This document shows positions 52,828 to 62,773 of a stretch of DNA of 64,000 nucleotides, piece after piece. The stretch is from the NCBI GenBank assembly GCA_934667475.1, contig CAKUMB010000004.1, forward strand, positions 1-64,000. The letters run 5' to 3'. The stretch comes from an uncultured Muribaculaceae bacterium. GTDB lineage: Bacteria > Bacteroidota > Bacteroidia > Bacteroidales > Muribaculaceae. Below the pieces are notes generated by a model, which worked only from the letters and a program-made list of their open reading frames with translations, was not told the origin of the DNA and searched no databases. A program made the position numbers and the translations under genes. The first letter of the stretch is position 1. Each line of letters begins with the position of its first letter.

Positions 52828-53171
52828 AAGCCTTCGCGCGCCTTGGCGCAGTGGGGCAGGGCGGCAGTTAGTGGGCCGCTTCTCTCCATTCACTCTCGCA
52901 TAGACTACGGTTTATTTTTTTGATATATCCGAATGCCGTTTTGGAATTTTGCTATGGAACGACGTTGGACACCTCTTTACCACTTCATCACCCACGACCG
53001 ATGGGTTGGCTTCGCGGCAATCGCCGCGAAGGGCATGGCGCTGCGTGCGCCGATGCCTGTGTGAAGAGCGTGTAGGCGGCCCGGACCAGGCAAGGAGCCA
53101 CAACGGCATTCTTTTTCCCTATATAAAACAACTATCAATTTTCTTCATTAAACTATTAACACCTTACTATC
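52828..53171. other. Intergenic region between purA and the DUF1015 gene
   Basis: No credible gene is present. The one clear structure is a perfect 9-bp hairpin, cttcgcggc/gccgcgaag, at 53010-53031 with a 4-base loop and no T-run. Confidence 0.45.
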
Positions 53172-54416
53172 ATGGCAACTGTAAAACCATTCAAAGGATT
53201 GCGTCCGCCGCGCCAGCTGGTGGAGCAGGTAGTGTCTAAGCCCTACGACGTGCTGTCGAGCGAGGAGGCCCGCGCCGAGGCCGACGGCAACGAGAAGTCG
53301 CTGTATCACATCATCAAGCCCGAGATTGACTTCCACGACGGCACTGACGAGCACGACCCCAAAGTGTACGACAAGGCGGTGGAGAACTTCAAGAAGTTTC
53401 AGGACCGCGGCTGGCTTGTGCAGGACCCCAAGGAGGAATACTACATCTACGCCCAGACCATGGACGGACGCCGCCAGTATGGCATAGTGGTGGCCGCCAG
53501 TGTCGACGACTACCTTACGGGCCGCATCAAGAAGCATGAGCTCACACGCCGCGAGAAGGAGACCGACCGCATGCACCACATCGAGGTGAACAACTCCAAC
53601 GTGGAGCCGGTGTTCCTTGCCTTCCCCGACAATGAGGTGCTTGAGCGCGTGATTCGTGAGACTGCTGCTACCGAGCCAGAATACGACTTCGTGGCCGACG
53701 ACGGCATAGGGCACACCTTCTGGTGCATATCCGACGACGCCACCATCAAGACCATTACCGATGCCTTTGCCGCAATCCCGTATCTATATATAGCCGACGG
53801 ACACCACCGCACCGCCGCCGCCGCCCACGTGGGCGAGGCAAAAGCCAAGGCCAATCCCCACCACACCGGCAAAGAGGAGTATAACTACCTGCTGGCAGTG
53901 TGCTTCCCGCAGTCGCACCTCAAGGTGATGGACTACAATCGCGTGGTGCGCGACCTCAACGGCCTCACGCCCGGACAGCTGCTCGAGCGCCTTGCGCAAA
54001 ACTTCGATGTGGAGTGCATGGGCACCGACGAGTACCGCCCCAGCCGTCTGCACAACTTCTCGCTGTATATGGATGGCAAGTGGTATTCGCTCACGGCAAA
54101 GCCCGGCACCTACGACGACGCCGACCCCATCGGCGTGCTCGATGTGAAGATTTCCAGCGACCTGATTTTGCGCGACATCCTTGGCATCACCGACTTGCGC
54201 ACCGACAAGCGCATCGACTTTGTGGGCGGCATTCGCGGCCTCGGTGAACTCAAGCGCCGCGTCGATTCGGGCGAGATGCAGCTGGCTCTGGCTCTTTATC
54301 CCGTCACCATGCAGCAAATCATCGACATTGCCGACACTGGCAACATTATGCCGCCCAAGGCCACATGGTTCGAGCCAAAATTGCGCTCGGGCCTTGTGAT
54401 ACACAAATTGGACTGA
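53172..54416 (+). CDS. DUF1015 family protein
   Basis: The 414-aa cytoplasmic protein starts VKPFKGLRPPRQLVEQVVSKPYDVLSSEEARAEA, the DUF1015 signature. It continues with IADGHHRTAAAAHVGEAKAKANP and LAVCFPQSHLKVMDYNRVV. The family's biochemical role is not established; in Bacteroidales it often neighbours serine-biosynthesis genes, which are not seen here. It appears monocistronic. Confidence 0.85.
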   Translation: MATVKPFKGLRPPRQLVEQVVSKPYDVLSSEEARAEADGNEKSLYHIIKPEIDFHDGTDEHDPKVYDKAVENFKKFQDRGWLVQDPKEEYYIYAQTMDGRRQYGIVVAASVDDYLTGRIKKHELTRREKETDRMHHIEVNNSNVEPVFLAFPDNEVLERVIRETAATEPEYDFVADDGIGHTFWCISDDATIKTITDAFAAIPYLYIADGHHRTAAAAHVGEAKAKANPHHTGKEEYNYLLAVCFPQSHLKVMDYNRVVRDLNGLTPGQLLERLAQNFDVECMGTDEYRPSRLHNFSLYMDGKWYSLTAKPGTYDDADPIGVLDVKISSDLILRDILGITDLRTDKRIDFVGGIRGLGELKRRVDSGEMQLALALYPVTMQQIIDIADTGNIMPPKATWFEPKLRSGLVIHKLD

Positions 54417-54472
54417 GCGTGAGCGCGTAAGTTCTTTAACACTGCACAGCAGTGACATTGGCGACCTGCACC

Positions 54473-54520
54473 TGCCGCGTGCCCCCCAGGGGGCGCGGCA
54501 AGTGTGGGTCGCTGCGTTTT
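54473..54520 (+). terminator. Terminator-like hairpin after the DUF1015 gene
   Basis: tgccgcg...cccc pairs with gggg...cgcggca (54473-54500). A TTTTT lies about 16 bases further on, so termination may be imperfect. Confidence 0.5.
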
Positions 54521-54657
54521 TGGGTAGTATGCGGTGCTAAAATAGCAGTAAAAGCAACTTTAAATCATCGATTATTACTTTGGTAATGTAAAATCATTTA
54601 ATTTTGTAGAAATTTTCAGGCATAAAGTAAAAGAGTATAAATTTTAAGCAGAAAATT

Positions 54658-57600
54658 ATGGCAAAACGAATTCCGATTATCAGGGCGGCTGCATTGGCGG
54701 CTGCCTGCGCTGCAGGACTCAGTTCCTGGGCGCAAACGGGGCAGCCCCATTCGCTGTCGGCCAGCGTCAATTTCTCCACGGTCGACTTGCAGTGGCAGGC
54801 TCCGGCCAGCACCGTGTCGCTCAAGTGGCACGATGGCAAGGACTATAATGGCTTGGACGGGCAGCAGAAGTCGCCCGGCGGCCCGGTGGTGCTGTATGCC
54901 GCCAGCAAGTTCACGGCCTCCGACCTCAAGGTCTATGCCGGCGAAACGGTCGACAGCATCTATTATTTCCAGTATCGCAACGTGTCGGCCGTGAGGGTGC
55001 AGATATATGAGAACTCCAAGCTTGTGCGCGACCAAAGCGTTGACCTCGCGGGCTGGGCAAAAAACACGTGGAAGCATGTGGCCCTCGACCGCAGCTACAA
55101 GATTCCGGCCGGCGCCGATGTGATGTTTGCCGTGCGTTTTGAGTATGGCGCCAACCAGAGCTTTGTGGGCATCACCGACCGCAGCCCGCTCAACGGCAAG
55201 GGCAACATCTATTCCTACGACGGTAAAAACTGGCAGACTGGAGCTCCGGGCGACTTCCTCATCACCGCCGTGCTCCACAATGCCGCCACCGCCGTTCCCG
55301 ACGGCTACAACGTGTATCGCGACGGCGGCAAGGTGAATCAGGCCCTCGTCACCGGCACTGACTACAAACTCACCAGCGAGGCCGACGGCCAGCACTCCTA
55401 TGCGGTGGGTGCCGTGTATGGCTCCGACGAGAAGCTCTCGGCCGCTGTCACTGCCACCACCGTGGCCGCCAGTCATATGCTGGCTCCTGCCAGCACGTTC
55501 ACTGGCACAGCCAGTGAGCTCAGTGGCCAATTGTCGTGGCAGGCGCCGCTTGCCCTCACGGCCGACCACAAGCTCACCTGGTGCAACCAGACGCCGGGCA
55601 TAAGCATTGGCGGCACCTCAACCTCGGCTCCCAAGGTGTGGGTTAAACAGGAATTCTCGGCAAGCGACATGCTCGCCTGCCAGGGTGGCAAAATCACCGC
55701 TGTCAACTCCTATCTGGCCGAGGCCGTGAAGACGGCCACCGTGTTTGTGATGAAAAATGGCGCCATCGACCACTACGAGGTCATTCCCGACTCGGTGGTG
55801 GCCGCGCTGCAGGCCAAGCAGTGGGCCAAGTTTGCCTTGGCAGAGCCCTACGCTCTTGAGCCGGGCAACACCTATGCATTTGGCGTCTACTACACCCACG
55901 CCTCGGGCGCGCACCCCATAGGCGTCGACAGTGGCACTGCCATCGATGTGAAGGGCAACTCATTCTCCACCAGTTCGCCATCGTCAACGTTTAAGAACAG
56001 CAAGCCATCGTGGAAGGCCCTATCGGCAGGCAACATAGCCGGCAACTTCATGCTCACGGCCGACATCGACGGTGTCACAGCCGCTTCGGTTGCTCCCACT
56101 GGCTACGACGTGTATCGCGACGGAGCGCTGCTGGCTTCTGGCGTCAAGGCCACCGAATATGCCGACGAGGCCTCCGAGCCCGGCACCCACGCCTACACGC
56201 TCGTCACCAAGTATGACGGCAAGCAGGCTCCCGCGCTCAGCACCTCGCTCACCTACACCATGCCGGCAGCCTATGCAGCCCCCACCATCATCAGCTCAAA
56301 CTTCAACGACTCCACCAAGCAGTTCGACCTCACGTGGAGCGCAAGCGCCGCCGAGCTCAAGCACTATGGCAAGGCCTCCTATCTGGTGGGCTTCAACGAA
56401 GACATCAAGCTGCTCTATGGCACCAAGTTTCAGGCTTCCGAACTTGCACCCTATGCGGGCTACGAGCTGAAGTCCGTTAAGTTTGGGGTGGGCGAGGCCA
56501 TCGACTCGCTGCGCCTCGAGGTGCTCGACTCCAAGGGCAACCGCCTCGCCAGCGAAAAGGTGCTGGGCTCCGACATCGAGGCCGGCTACCTCTACAGCAT
56601 GCCGTTCACCACTCCGGTCAAGATTCCGGCTGGTGAAGACCTCTATCTGGTCTACAATGCCACTCTGCCCGCTGGCAAGCACGTGATGATTCTCGACGGC
56701 GGTCCGCTGGTCGACGGCGGCGCCATGGTGAGCCTCACCGACGGTGCCAACTGGTTCAAACTGGGCACAGTTGCCTCCGACTATAGCAAATACAACATTG
56801 TGATTGCCGCCACAGCCATGGCGGCAGGCTCCGACAAGGCCGCAGCTCCCGTGCTGCTCGAAAACGGCCGCTGCATCTACGCCACCACGGCCGCCAGCCT
56901 CACCATCAATGCAGGCGAGCTGCGCCAGGCAGCCGTCGAGGGACTTGGCATCGACGCCCCGCAGGGTGCCGTCAAGACCACTGCCCGCAAGGCATCGTCG
57001 GCCACTCCCAAGGCCAAGAGCTACAATGTGTATTGCAACGGCGATGTGGTGGCTCAGACCGAAGGCACCGAATATCACGCCAAGGTGGCGCGTTACGGCC
57101 AGTTTGAGTATTATGTGACCACCGTCTACACCAACGGCTGGGAGTCGCCAGCCAGCAAGGTGGTCACCGTCAGCAACACCATCGCGCAGCGTCCGCAAGC
57201 CCCCTGTGCCCTCACAGGCAACTATGCCGGCGGCACCCTCAAGCTCTCGTGGAGCGATCCCGACAACTCGCAGGTGCTCACCTACCAGCGTGGCAGCAAA
57301 GACATGGCTCTGGGCATGACTGGCAGCGGCGAGCGCACCAGCTACTGCGCCGTGCGCTTCACGGCCGACTCGGTGGCCTCTTTCGCGGGCAAGAAGATTA
57401 CACACATCACCTTCAAACTGGCCGATGTGGCGCTCAACTCGGCTTCGGTGATAGTGATGAACGGCAACGACATCCTCTATGAGCAGCCAGTGGCCGTGAG
57501 CGACCTCAAAGTGGGGCTCAACGAGGTGCGCCTAAATGTGCCCTACGAGATTCCCGCGGGCCGCGAACTCTCGTTCGGATACCACATCACCTACCAGAAT

Positions 57601-58125
57601 GGCCAGAAGCCGCTGGTGATGGACGACGGCCCATCAATCCTTCCCGGCTACAGCGACCTGCTCTCGGCCTCAGCTTCCGACGGCTACTGGTATTCGCTCA
57701 AGACCAAGTTTAAGCAAGACTACAACTGGCGCATCAGTGCCATTCTGGCCGACGCCGACCAATCTGTGACCGCGCCCAACCGCGCCCCGGCGAAGGCCGC
57801 AGCCGGCACCACCTACAACGTGTATCGCGACGGCGTGGCCATAGCCACCGCCATCGAGGCCACTGCCTACGACGTGGCTTCGGCCGCCAATGGCAGCTAC
57901 ACCGTCACCGCCGTGACCAATGGCGTTGAGTCGGCCGAGTCAAATGCTGTGGTGCTCAGCGGCGCCACAGCCATCACCAGCATCGAGGCTGGCCAAAGCA
58001 CTCAGGTAGTGGCTATCTACGGCCTTAATGGAGTCAAGCTGGCCGCCGCCAGCGTCGACGCACTCCCCTCGGGCGTGTATCTGGTGAAGACAGCCGACGG
58101 CAAAGTGCGCAAAGTGGTTAAATAA
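54658..58125 (+). CDS. Large secreted protein with repeated modules and T9SS type A sorting domain
   Basis: This 1155-aa protein has a signal peptide ending in SSWAQ. The C-terminal Por sorting domain (VVAIYGLNGVKLAAASVDALPSGVYLVKTADGKVRKVVK region) marks type IX export to the surface or medium. Four modules end in similar fibronectin-III-like segments with GYNVYRDG, GYDVYRDG, SYNVYCNG and TYNVYRDG (near 55302, 56101, 57019 and 57811). Each is preceded by a beta-sandwich-like segment containing a Y-x-IPAG-x-x-L/V motif. No catalytic residues are recognised; adhesion or substrate binding is a guess. Confidence 0.85.
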   Translation: MAKRIPIIRAAALAAACAAGLSSWAQTGQPHSLSASVNFSTVDLQWQAPASTVSLKWHDGKDYNGLDGQQKSPGGPVVLYAASKFTASDLKVYAGETVDSIYYFQYRNVSAVRVQIYENSKLVRDQSVDLAGWAKNTWKHVALDRSYKIPAGADVMFAVRFEYGANQSFVGITDRSPLNGKGNIYSYDGKNWQTGAPGDFLITAVLHNAATAVPDGYNVYRDGGKVNQALVTGTDYKLTSEADGQHSYAVGAVYGSDEKLSAAVTATTVAASHMLAPASTFTGTASELSGQLSWQAPLALTADHKLTWCNQTPGISIGGTSTSAPKVWVKQEFSASDMLACQGGKITAVNSYLAEAVKTATVFVMKNGAIDHYEVIPDSVVAALQAKQWAKFALAEPYALEPGNTYAFGVYYTHASGAHPIGVDSGTAIDVKGNSFSTSSPSSTFKNSKPSWKALSAGNIAGNFMLTADIDGVTAASVAPTGYDVYRDGALLASGVKATEYADEASEPGTHAYTLVTKYDGKQAPALSTSLTYTMPAAYAAPTIISSNFNDSTKQFDLTWSASAAELKHYGKASYLVGFNEDIKLLYGTKFQASELAPYAGYELKSVKFGVGEAIDSLRLEVLDSKGNRLASEKVLGSDIEAGYLYSMPFTTPVKIPAGEDLYLVYNATLPAGKHVMILDGGPLVDGGAMVSLTDGANWFKLGTVASDYSKYNIVIAATAMAAGSDKAAAPVLLENGRCIYATTAASLTINAGELRQAAVEGLGIDAPQGAVKTTARKASSATPKAKSYNVYCNGDVVAQTEGTEYHAKVARYGQFEYYVTTVYTNGWESPASKVVTVSNTIAQRPQAPCALTGNYAGGTLKLSWSDPDNSQVLTYQRGSKDMALGMTGSGERTSYCAVRFTADSVASFAGKKITHITFKLADVALNSASVIVMNGNDILYEQPVAVSDLKVGLNEVRLNVPYEIPAGRELSFGYHITYQNGQKPLVMDDGPSILPGYSDLLSASASDGYWYSLKTKFKQDYNWRISAILADADQSVTAPNRAPAKAAAGTTYNVYRDGVAIATAIEATAYDVASAANGSYTVTAVTNGVESAESNAVVLSGATAITSIEAGQSTQVVAIYGLNGVKLAAASVDALPSGVYLVKTADGKVRKVVK

Positions 58126-58164
58126 GCACATAGCAGCGCCCCAGAGGCGCTACCCCCACCCACA

Positions 58165-58202
58165 GAGGGCGGACCGCACCAAAGCGGCCCGCCCTCCTTT
58201 TC
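58165..58202 (+). terminator. Terminator after the modular T9SS cargo gene
   Basis: gagggcggaccgc (58165-58177) pairs with gcggcccgccctc (58184-58196), then CTTTTC. Confidence 0.8.
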
Positions 58203-58404
58203 TCGTAAGTGCTTATTTTTGAAGACAAGCAACCGGCTATGAAAGGCCATTTTCACTGATTTTTAGGCGTGTTAGTCAATGCCCACACTGCTGCGAGGTG
58301 GCTTTGGGCGTCATAAGCCCATGGCACAGTGCTTTGTTGTTTTTAGATGTGGTATGACCGCACCTACGTTAATTTACTGAAGTATAGCATTTAATGTGCG
58401 GCTG
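58203..58404. other. Intergenic region between convergent T9SS cargo genes
   Basis: No gene or recognisable RNA is seen between the two terminators. Confidence 0.45.
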
Positions 58405-58450
58405 GAAAAGCAACAACCGCCGCCCCTGTGGAAACGGGGGCGGCGGTTGC
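58405..58450 (-). terminator. Terminator of the amidase gene
   Basis: caaccgccgcccc (58414-58426) pairs with ggggcggcggttg (58437-58449). On the minus strand the stem is followed by TTGCTTTTCC. Confidence 0.7.
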
Positions 58451-58498
58451 CTTATTTAGTCGTTGCGGCTCACGGGTGGGGCCGCTTAGCTATGTGCG

Positions 58499-61072
58499 TT
58501 ATTTGATGATGACGCGCTGTGCAAGGTTCTTGTTGGCAGTTGTCACCTTCACCACATACACACCTGCTGCAAGGCCGGCGGTGCCGACTGTTGCGCTGGT
58601 TGCCTGCGGAGCCAGGGCTGCCACCTGCATGCCGTTCATTGCAAACACCTCAACGCTGGTGATAGCCTCAGGAGCGTTCACCTTGATGGCGTTGGCTGTT
58701 GCCTTAACTGTGATTGCGCTTTCGGCGATTTCGTCAACACCAGTGATTATGATGTCGTCGAGCGTAGCCTTCTGCTCCTCGTTGTTGTAGTGCACATACT
58801 TCAGGTTGTCGAAGTAGAAGTCGCCAGTCCATGCTGCGCGTGGGTTGTCGGCGTCGTCGTCCTCAAAGTCCTCGAGGTAGCCTTTCCACAACCACACTGC
58901 GTCGAACATCCACAGGCCTTCCACCAGCTTCTTCTCACCGCTCACGATGTCGCAAGAGTCGTTGTTCACGTCCCATGCCACCACGTCCCAGCCGCGGAAG
59001 TCGAGCTGCTTCTTGGTGTAGCGCTTAACGGAGGCTGCGTCACTGCGGTCGCGCACGCCGATGCCGGCGTAGTTGTTCGAGCCGTCGCCATACACGTCAT
59101 ATTGGATTATGGCGTTCTTGCCGTTGGTGTAATACTTCACGCCGTCCCTCTTGTAGATGCGCAGGCCCCAGTAGGGAGTGCCTGTTGCGGGGTCGGGTTC
59201 GAACTCGTAGTGCACCTTGAACGAAGAAGTCTGGTTGCTGTTGCTCACCAGCGAGTTGGTGGTCATGCTCTGGTCTTCGGCTGCGGTGAAGCCCTTCGAC
59301 GAGCCTGAGCCGGCGGGAGTGAACCACAGGTTGGGGTTGGTGGTGTCGTCGATCACGGTCTCGTCTTTCACTGTGCGGTATTCCGAGAGGAACTTGAACA
59401 CTTTGCCTTCCGACACGTTGCCCGACAGATCCTTGAAGCCGCCCTTCACAGTCACCTTGAAGCACTTGTCAAGGGGCAGATCCTCGTTGAGGTAGAGGTG
59501 CAGCACCGATGCGTTGCGCACCACTGCGTGGGTCAGCTTGCCGCTGTAGCGGTTGCCGTCCTTGTCTTCCACGATGATGGCGTCGGTGGCGTCGTCCTCG
59601 TTCCAGGCGAGCTCTTCGTTATACTCAACGCGAATCACGGGGCGGTGAGTGTAGAGCATTGTGCTGTTTTCGGCAGGAGTGGTGCTCTTCACATAGGGAG
59701 CCTCCACGTCGGCAGGAATGGTGGTGAATGCAAACACATATTTGCCGCCTTCCTGGCCGTCGCCGTCGCCGTCAAAGAATTGGTTGGTCTGCGAGTTCTT
59801 GGCCACGCTGCCGTCGATGGTGATGGTGTAGTCCATGTCATCGAGCAGGTCCTTCAGGCTCACGTGCAGGGTGTAGTCGTTCTCCCAAGTGAGGGTCACC
59901 TTGCCGTTGTTGCTAATCGAGAAAGCCTTTTCCACGCTGGCCTTGTCCATCTTGCGCGAGAAGGTAATCACCATGTCGTTGAGGATGTTCACGGCTGCGG
60001 GGTCGGTGATGCTGTTCGACGACACCACTGCGGGTGCGTTGCTGGTCAGCTCCATGTTGGCCCAAGTCACGTTTTCCGACGACTGGCCTTGCGGGTTGCT
60101 GTTCAGGGTCACGGTCTTGGAGCCCGATGTGTAGCCCGGGCAGCTGTAGGTCACGGTGTATTCCTTGCCGGGGGTGAGGTCCTCAAACAAGAAGAATCCG
60201 TTGTGAATCAGGTTGGGGTTTTTGGTGTAGTTCTTAAACAGCGACTCGTAGGAGTCGGTCACGTATGTCTTGCCGTCAACGGTCACAGTCACGTTGTCGA
60301 TGGGCTGGTCGTTTTCCGAGTTCTTAACCACACCGGCCAGCATCACCTTTTCGGGCAGCTGCAGGCCGCGGTATTGCATAATGGCGCGGAATGTGCCGAA
60401 TGCCTCCAGACGCTTGTAGTTGTCATTCATGTTGAGCGGCTGCTGCACCTTGTGGGTGTGGAATCCGCCCTCGCTCAGCAGCGAGGCCATGTTGGTGCGG
60501 CGGTTAACCGACAGATACGGATACTGGTTCTCGTGAGTGTTAATGTCGCCGTTGTAGTACACGCGGTCGTAGTAGTTTCCGCGGCTGGTGGTGTTATACA
60601 TCACGCCGGTAAGGCTTGGGTCGAGGAACTCGCCGTAGCGCTTGCCGCCGTTAGGAGTCTTCTCTATATACTGGCCGTCTTTCTTCCAGCCGCCGAACAG
60701 AAACAGGGTCTGGTTTTGGCCCGAGCCTGCATCGGAGTGAATTGAGTAGAAGAAGTCGGCTCCCCATGCGTTGGCCATGTCGCTGCGCTCATCGAGGTCC
60801 ACATACTCGTTGTCGGTGTAGCGGGTCATGCGCACGGTGTTGGTGTCGATAGTGGTGTATTGCTGCAGATATTCCTTGGTGGCCAGGCCCACGCGCAGAA
60901 CTTTCTGCGCCTCGGTGTAGCCATACAGGCCTGAGTTCTCGTGGCCGGAGTGTCCCGGATCGATCCACAGTTTAAAGTTTCCCCAGTCGGCCTTGTCGGC
61001 AGCGACCACGGTGCCGCCCACAGTGAGGCAGGCGATTGCCGAGGCAATCATGTATTTCGATAAATTTTTCAT
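58499..61072 (-). CDS. Secreted N-acetylmuramoyl-L-alanine amidase with Ig-like domains and T9SS type A sorting domain
   Basis: The 857-aa protein has a signal peptide (to about residue 25) and an Amidase_3 domain that cuts the peptide off peptidoglycan. Zinc ligands H41 (DPGHSG), E55 and H112 (SIHSD) and the catalytic E201 (LLSEGGF) are visible. Beta-sandwich modules follow, including a carboxypeptidase-regulatory-like segment (MLAGVVKNSENDQPIDNVTVTVDG) and Ig-like repeats. The last 75 residues (VFAMNGMQVAALAP ... LAQRVIIK) are a Por sorting domain. The gene for a beta-propeller protein lies 7 bases upstream, so they form an operon. It probably acts on cell walls outside the cell. Confidence 0.9.
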   Translation of the reverse strand: MKNLSKYMIASAIACLTVGGTVVAADKADWGNFKLWIDPGHSGHENSGLYGYTEAQKVLRVGLATKEYLQQYTTIDTNTVRMTRYTDNEYVDLDERSDMANAWGADFFYSIHSDAGSGQNQTLFLFGGWKKDGQYIEKTPNGGKRYGEFLDPSLTGVMYNTTSRGNYYDRVYYNGDINTHENQYPYLSVNRRTNMASLLSEGGFHTHKVQQPLNMNDNYKRLEAFGTFRAIMQYRGLQLPEKVMLAGVVKNSENDQPIDNVTVTVDGKTYVTDSYESLFKNYTKNPNLIHNGFFLFEDLTPGKEYTVTYSCPGYTSGSKTVTLNSNPQGQSSENVTWANMELTSNAPAVVSSNSITDPAAVNILNDMVITFSRKMDKASVEKAFSISNNGKVTLTWENDYTLHVSLKDLLDDMDYTITIDGSVAKNSQTNQFFDGDGDGQEGGKYVFAFTTIPADVEAPYVKSTTPAENSTMLYTHRPVIRVEYNEELAWNEDDATDAIIVEDKDGNRYSGKLTHAVVRNASVLHLYLNEDLPLDKCFKVTVKGGFKDLSGNVSEGKVFKFLSEYRTVKDETVIDDTTNPNLWFTPAGSGSSKGFTAAEDQSMTTNSLVSNSNQTSSFKVHYEFEPDPATGTPYWGLRIYKRDGVKYYTNGKNAIIQYDVYGDGSNNYAGIGVRDRSDAASVKRYTKKQLDFRGWDVVAWDVNNDSCDIVSGEKKLVEGLWMFDAVWLWKGYLEDFEDDDADNPRAAWTGDFYFDNLKYVHYNNEEQKATLDDIIITGVDEIAESAITVKATANAIKVNAPEAITSVEVFAMNGMQVAALAPQATSATVGTAGLAAGVYVVKVTTANKNLAQRVIIK

Positions 61073-61079
61073 TGCTGCA

Positions 61080-61925
61080 TTAATATGTTAAGTCGATAAG
61101 ATAAATGTAGCCGTCTTTGTCGTTTTCAAAGGCAATTGCCGAGCCGTTGTAGTCGGCAGCCAGTGTCACGGGCAGCAGGTCGTCGCGGTGAATGTCGATT
61201 TTCGAGATTTTGCGCTTCACAATGTCAAACGAGTATATCTCGCCCTTGGTGAAGTTTGCGCCGTTGTCCTCAAGTTTCACAAAGGCCAGGTTGCAGTCTT
61301 TGTTGGTGAACTGCGGATACGAGCCCTTGCCCACGGGCAGCAGCGTGGTGGCCTTGTCGTCGATCATGAATATGCCTTTGCCCACAATCTGGAAGGCAAT
61401 CATGGTGCCGTCGTGCGACAGCTGCGGGTTGATGATCATGCGGCCGGCATAGTCCTTGAGCACGGGAATCTGCGATGTGGCGCCTGCGGGGTCGTCCACC
61501 ATCAGCTTGTAGTACTTGTTGGTCTTTACAGCGGCTTTCGAGCGCTTGAAGTTGTGCTCGGCGGCGGCCACTTCGGTCACCTTGCCGGTTTCCACATTCA
61601 CCTGCTCAATGCTGGTCATGCGGCGGTCGTTGACGATGGCGTAGGGGGTCGACACGATGGTTGAGTTGTTGAGCCAGTTCATTTTGTAGCCGGCACCCAG
61701 CTCGTCAGACACCTGCTTCAGGCCCGAGCCGTCGGCGTTGGCCACCCATATGCCGATGTAGTTGTCGCCTGTCACAGCGATTTTCTTGCCGTCGGGCGAC
61801 CACACGGGGGCCATCAGGCTTTGTGAAGACTTGATGAGAAGCCGCGGCTCACTTGCCTTGGGCTGGGCCATCAAGTTACCAGTGCACAGCATCAGCGATG
61901 CCGCAATCAGTAAACTTTTCTTCAT
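61080..61925 (-). CDS. Exported TolB-like beta-propeller (PD40/WD40-like) protein
   Basis: The 281-aa protein has a signal peptide (MKKSLLIAASLMLCTGNLMAQ). Repeated propeller blades contain WSPDGKKIAVTGD, LSHDGTMIAFQIVGKG and YNGSAIAFENDKDGYIYLIDL, the PD40 pattern of TolB-type propellers. No enzyme domain follows. It heads a two-gene operon with the amidase (7-base gap), suggesting a binding or partner role in cell-wall processing. Confidence 0.82.
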   Translation of the reverse strand: MKKSLLIAASLMLCTGNLMAQPKASEPRLLIKSSQSLMAPVWSPDGKKIAVTGDNYIGIWVANADGSGLKQVSDELGAGYKMNWLNNSTIVSTPYAIVNDRRMTSIEQVNVETGKVTEVAAAEHNFKRSKAAVKTNKYYKLMVDDPAGATSQIPVLKDYAGRMIINPQLSHDGTMIAFQIVGKGIFMIDDKATTLLPVGKGSYPQFTNKDCNLAFVKLEDNGANFTKGEIYSFDIVKRKISKIDIHRDDLLPVTLAADYNGSAIAFENDKDGYIYLIDLTY

Positions 61926-61951
61926 TGCTTGTGTTTAAATTAATAGTTTAA

Positions 61952-61959
61952 CAAATTTA
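61952..61959 (-). promoter_or_regulatory. -7 box (TAAATTTG) of the propeller-amidase operon
   Basis: A minus-strand TAAATTTG lies 26 bases before the start codon; no -33 match is seen at the expected distance. Confidence 0.5.
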
Positions 61960-62201
61960 GTTTATGTTATATAAGTGCATTGCTTATTCCTAATGCAAAG
62001 CGGTCATTCAATTGCAGTGTAAAATTAGTACACATTTTTGAATCTTGCAAGCCGCGCGGCGTTAATTCGCCTACTAAAACGTGTCGTGCCCGTGGCCAAT
62101 AATTGATATTGTGAACACTTTCGGTGCATTTGGTAGGCCTCGGCACGGCTTTATTGACTGATTTTGCAGCCTGTGAAATTCTTAAACTCTATCGAAGACG
62201 C

Positions 62202-62435
62202 ATGTTTGTAACGAGTGTCATACTGCTGCTGGTGGCGCTGCTCACCGACGGATACATCTTGTTCAACTTCTTGCGGGGCGGATCGGCGCTGTGGTCGGTG
62301 CTCCACTGGCTGCCCACCGCGGCGCTGGTGCTGGTCATTGCGCTCGCTGCCGCCGGTGTGGCGCATGATGGCGCTTTCCGTGCCGCTTCCACCGCTAACC
62401 CCCATGTGTGCGTAGAATTGTGGCTGCCTGGATAA
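62202..62435 (+). pseudogene. Membrane-protein N-terminal fragment (possible gene remnant)
   Basis: From the ATG at 62202 the 77-aa frame has two good hydrophobic helices (MFVTSVILLLVALLTDGYIL and LPTAALVLVIALAAAG) separated by a basic loop, looking like the start of a larger membrane protein. After about residue 60 (AFRAASTANPHVCVELWLPG) the sequence loses that character and stops. An in-frame start at 62124 exists. It could instead be a genuine small membrane protein. Confidence 0.35.
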
Positions 62436-62737
62436 GGTTGCCACGGGTGTATGTGCTACTAATGGAAACCTAAGACCATAATCAACTATTCCCGTAAATA
62501 AGCAAAATAGGCCACAGTGCAGAAATGCTGTGGCCCATAATGTAACAGCTGAAAAATATCTGGGTGGTCCAAAAATGCTTTGTTATGTAATCTTCTATAT
62601 ATTGAACAGGAAACCCAAAATCTGGAATGGCGTAATTGTGTAGCATGGTGCGTTGCCCAAACGCTCTGTAGCATTTCCGGCAAAGTGTCTGGTGTGGGCA
62701 GTGGGGGATGTTCTCAACATATCTTAAACCCAAATAG
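62436..62737. other. Intergenic region with no supported gene
   Basis: Short frames occur on both strands, but none shows a start signal or recognisable family. Base composition is mixed, unlike neighbouring genes, which fits degraded sequence. Confidence 0.4.
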
Positions 62738-62773
62738 GCAAAGGCCGCTCCTGCGAACAGGAGCGGCCTTTGC
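62738..62773. terminator. Perfect 16-bp hairpin downstream of the acetyltransferase gene
   Basis: gcaaaggccgctcctg (62738-62753) pairs perfectly with caggagcggcctttgc (62758-62773). It sits 27 bases after the minus-strand acetyltransferase stop. The minus-strand T-run is poor (CCTATTTGG). Confidence 0.6.

Noticed and set aside
52912..53109. 65-codon minus-strand frame between purA and the DUF1015 gene
   Set aside because: Arg/Ser-rich chance translation with no upstream signals; it spans a perfect hairpin.
62482..62733. 83-codon minus-strand frame, considered as a transposase remnant
   Set aside because: The Cys/His-rich start looked zinc-finger-like, but no transposase motif or terminal repeats are visible.
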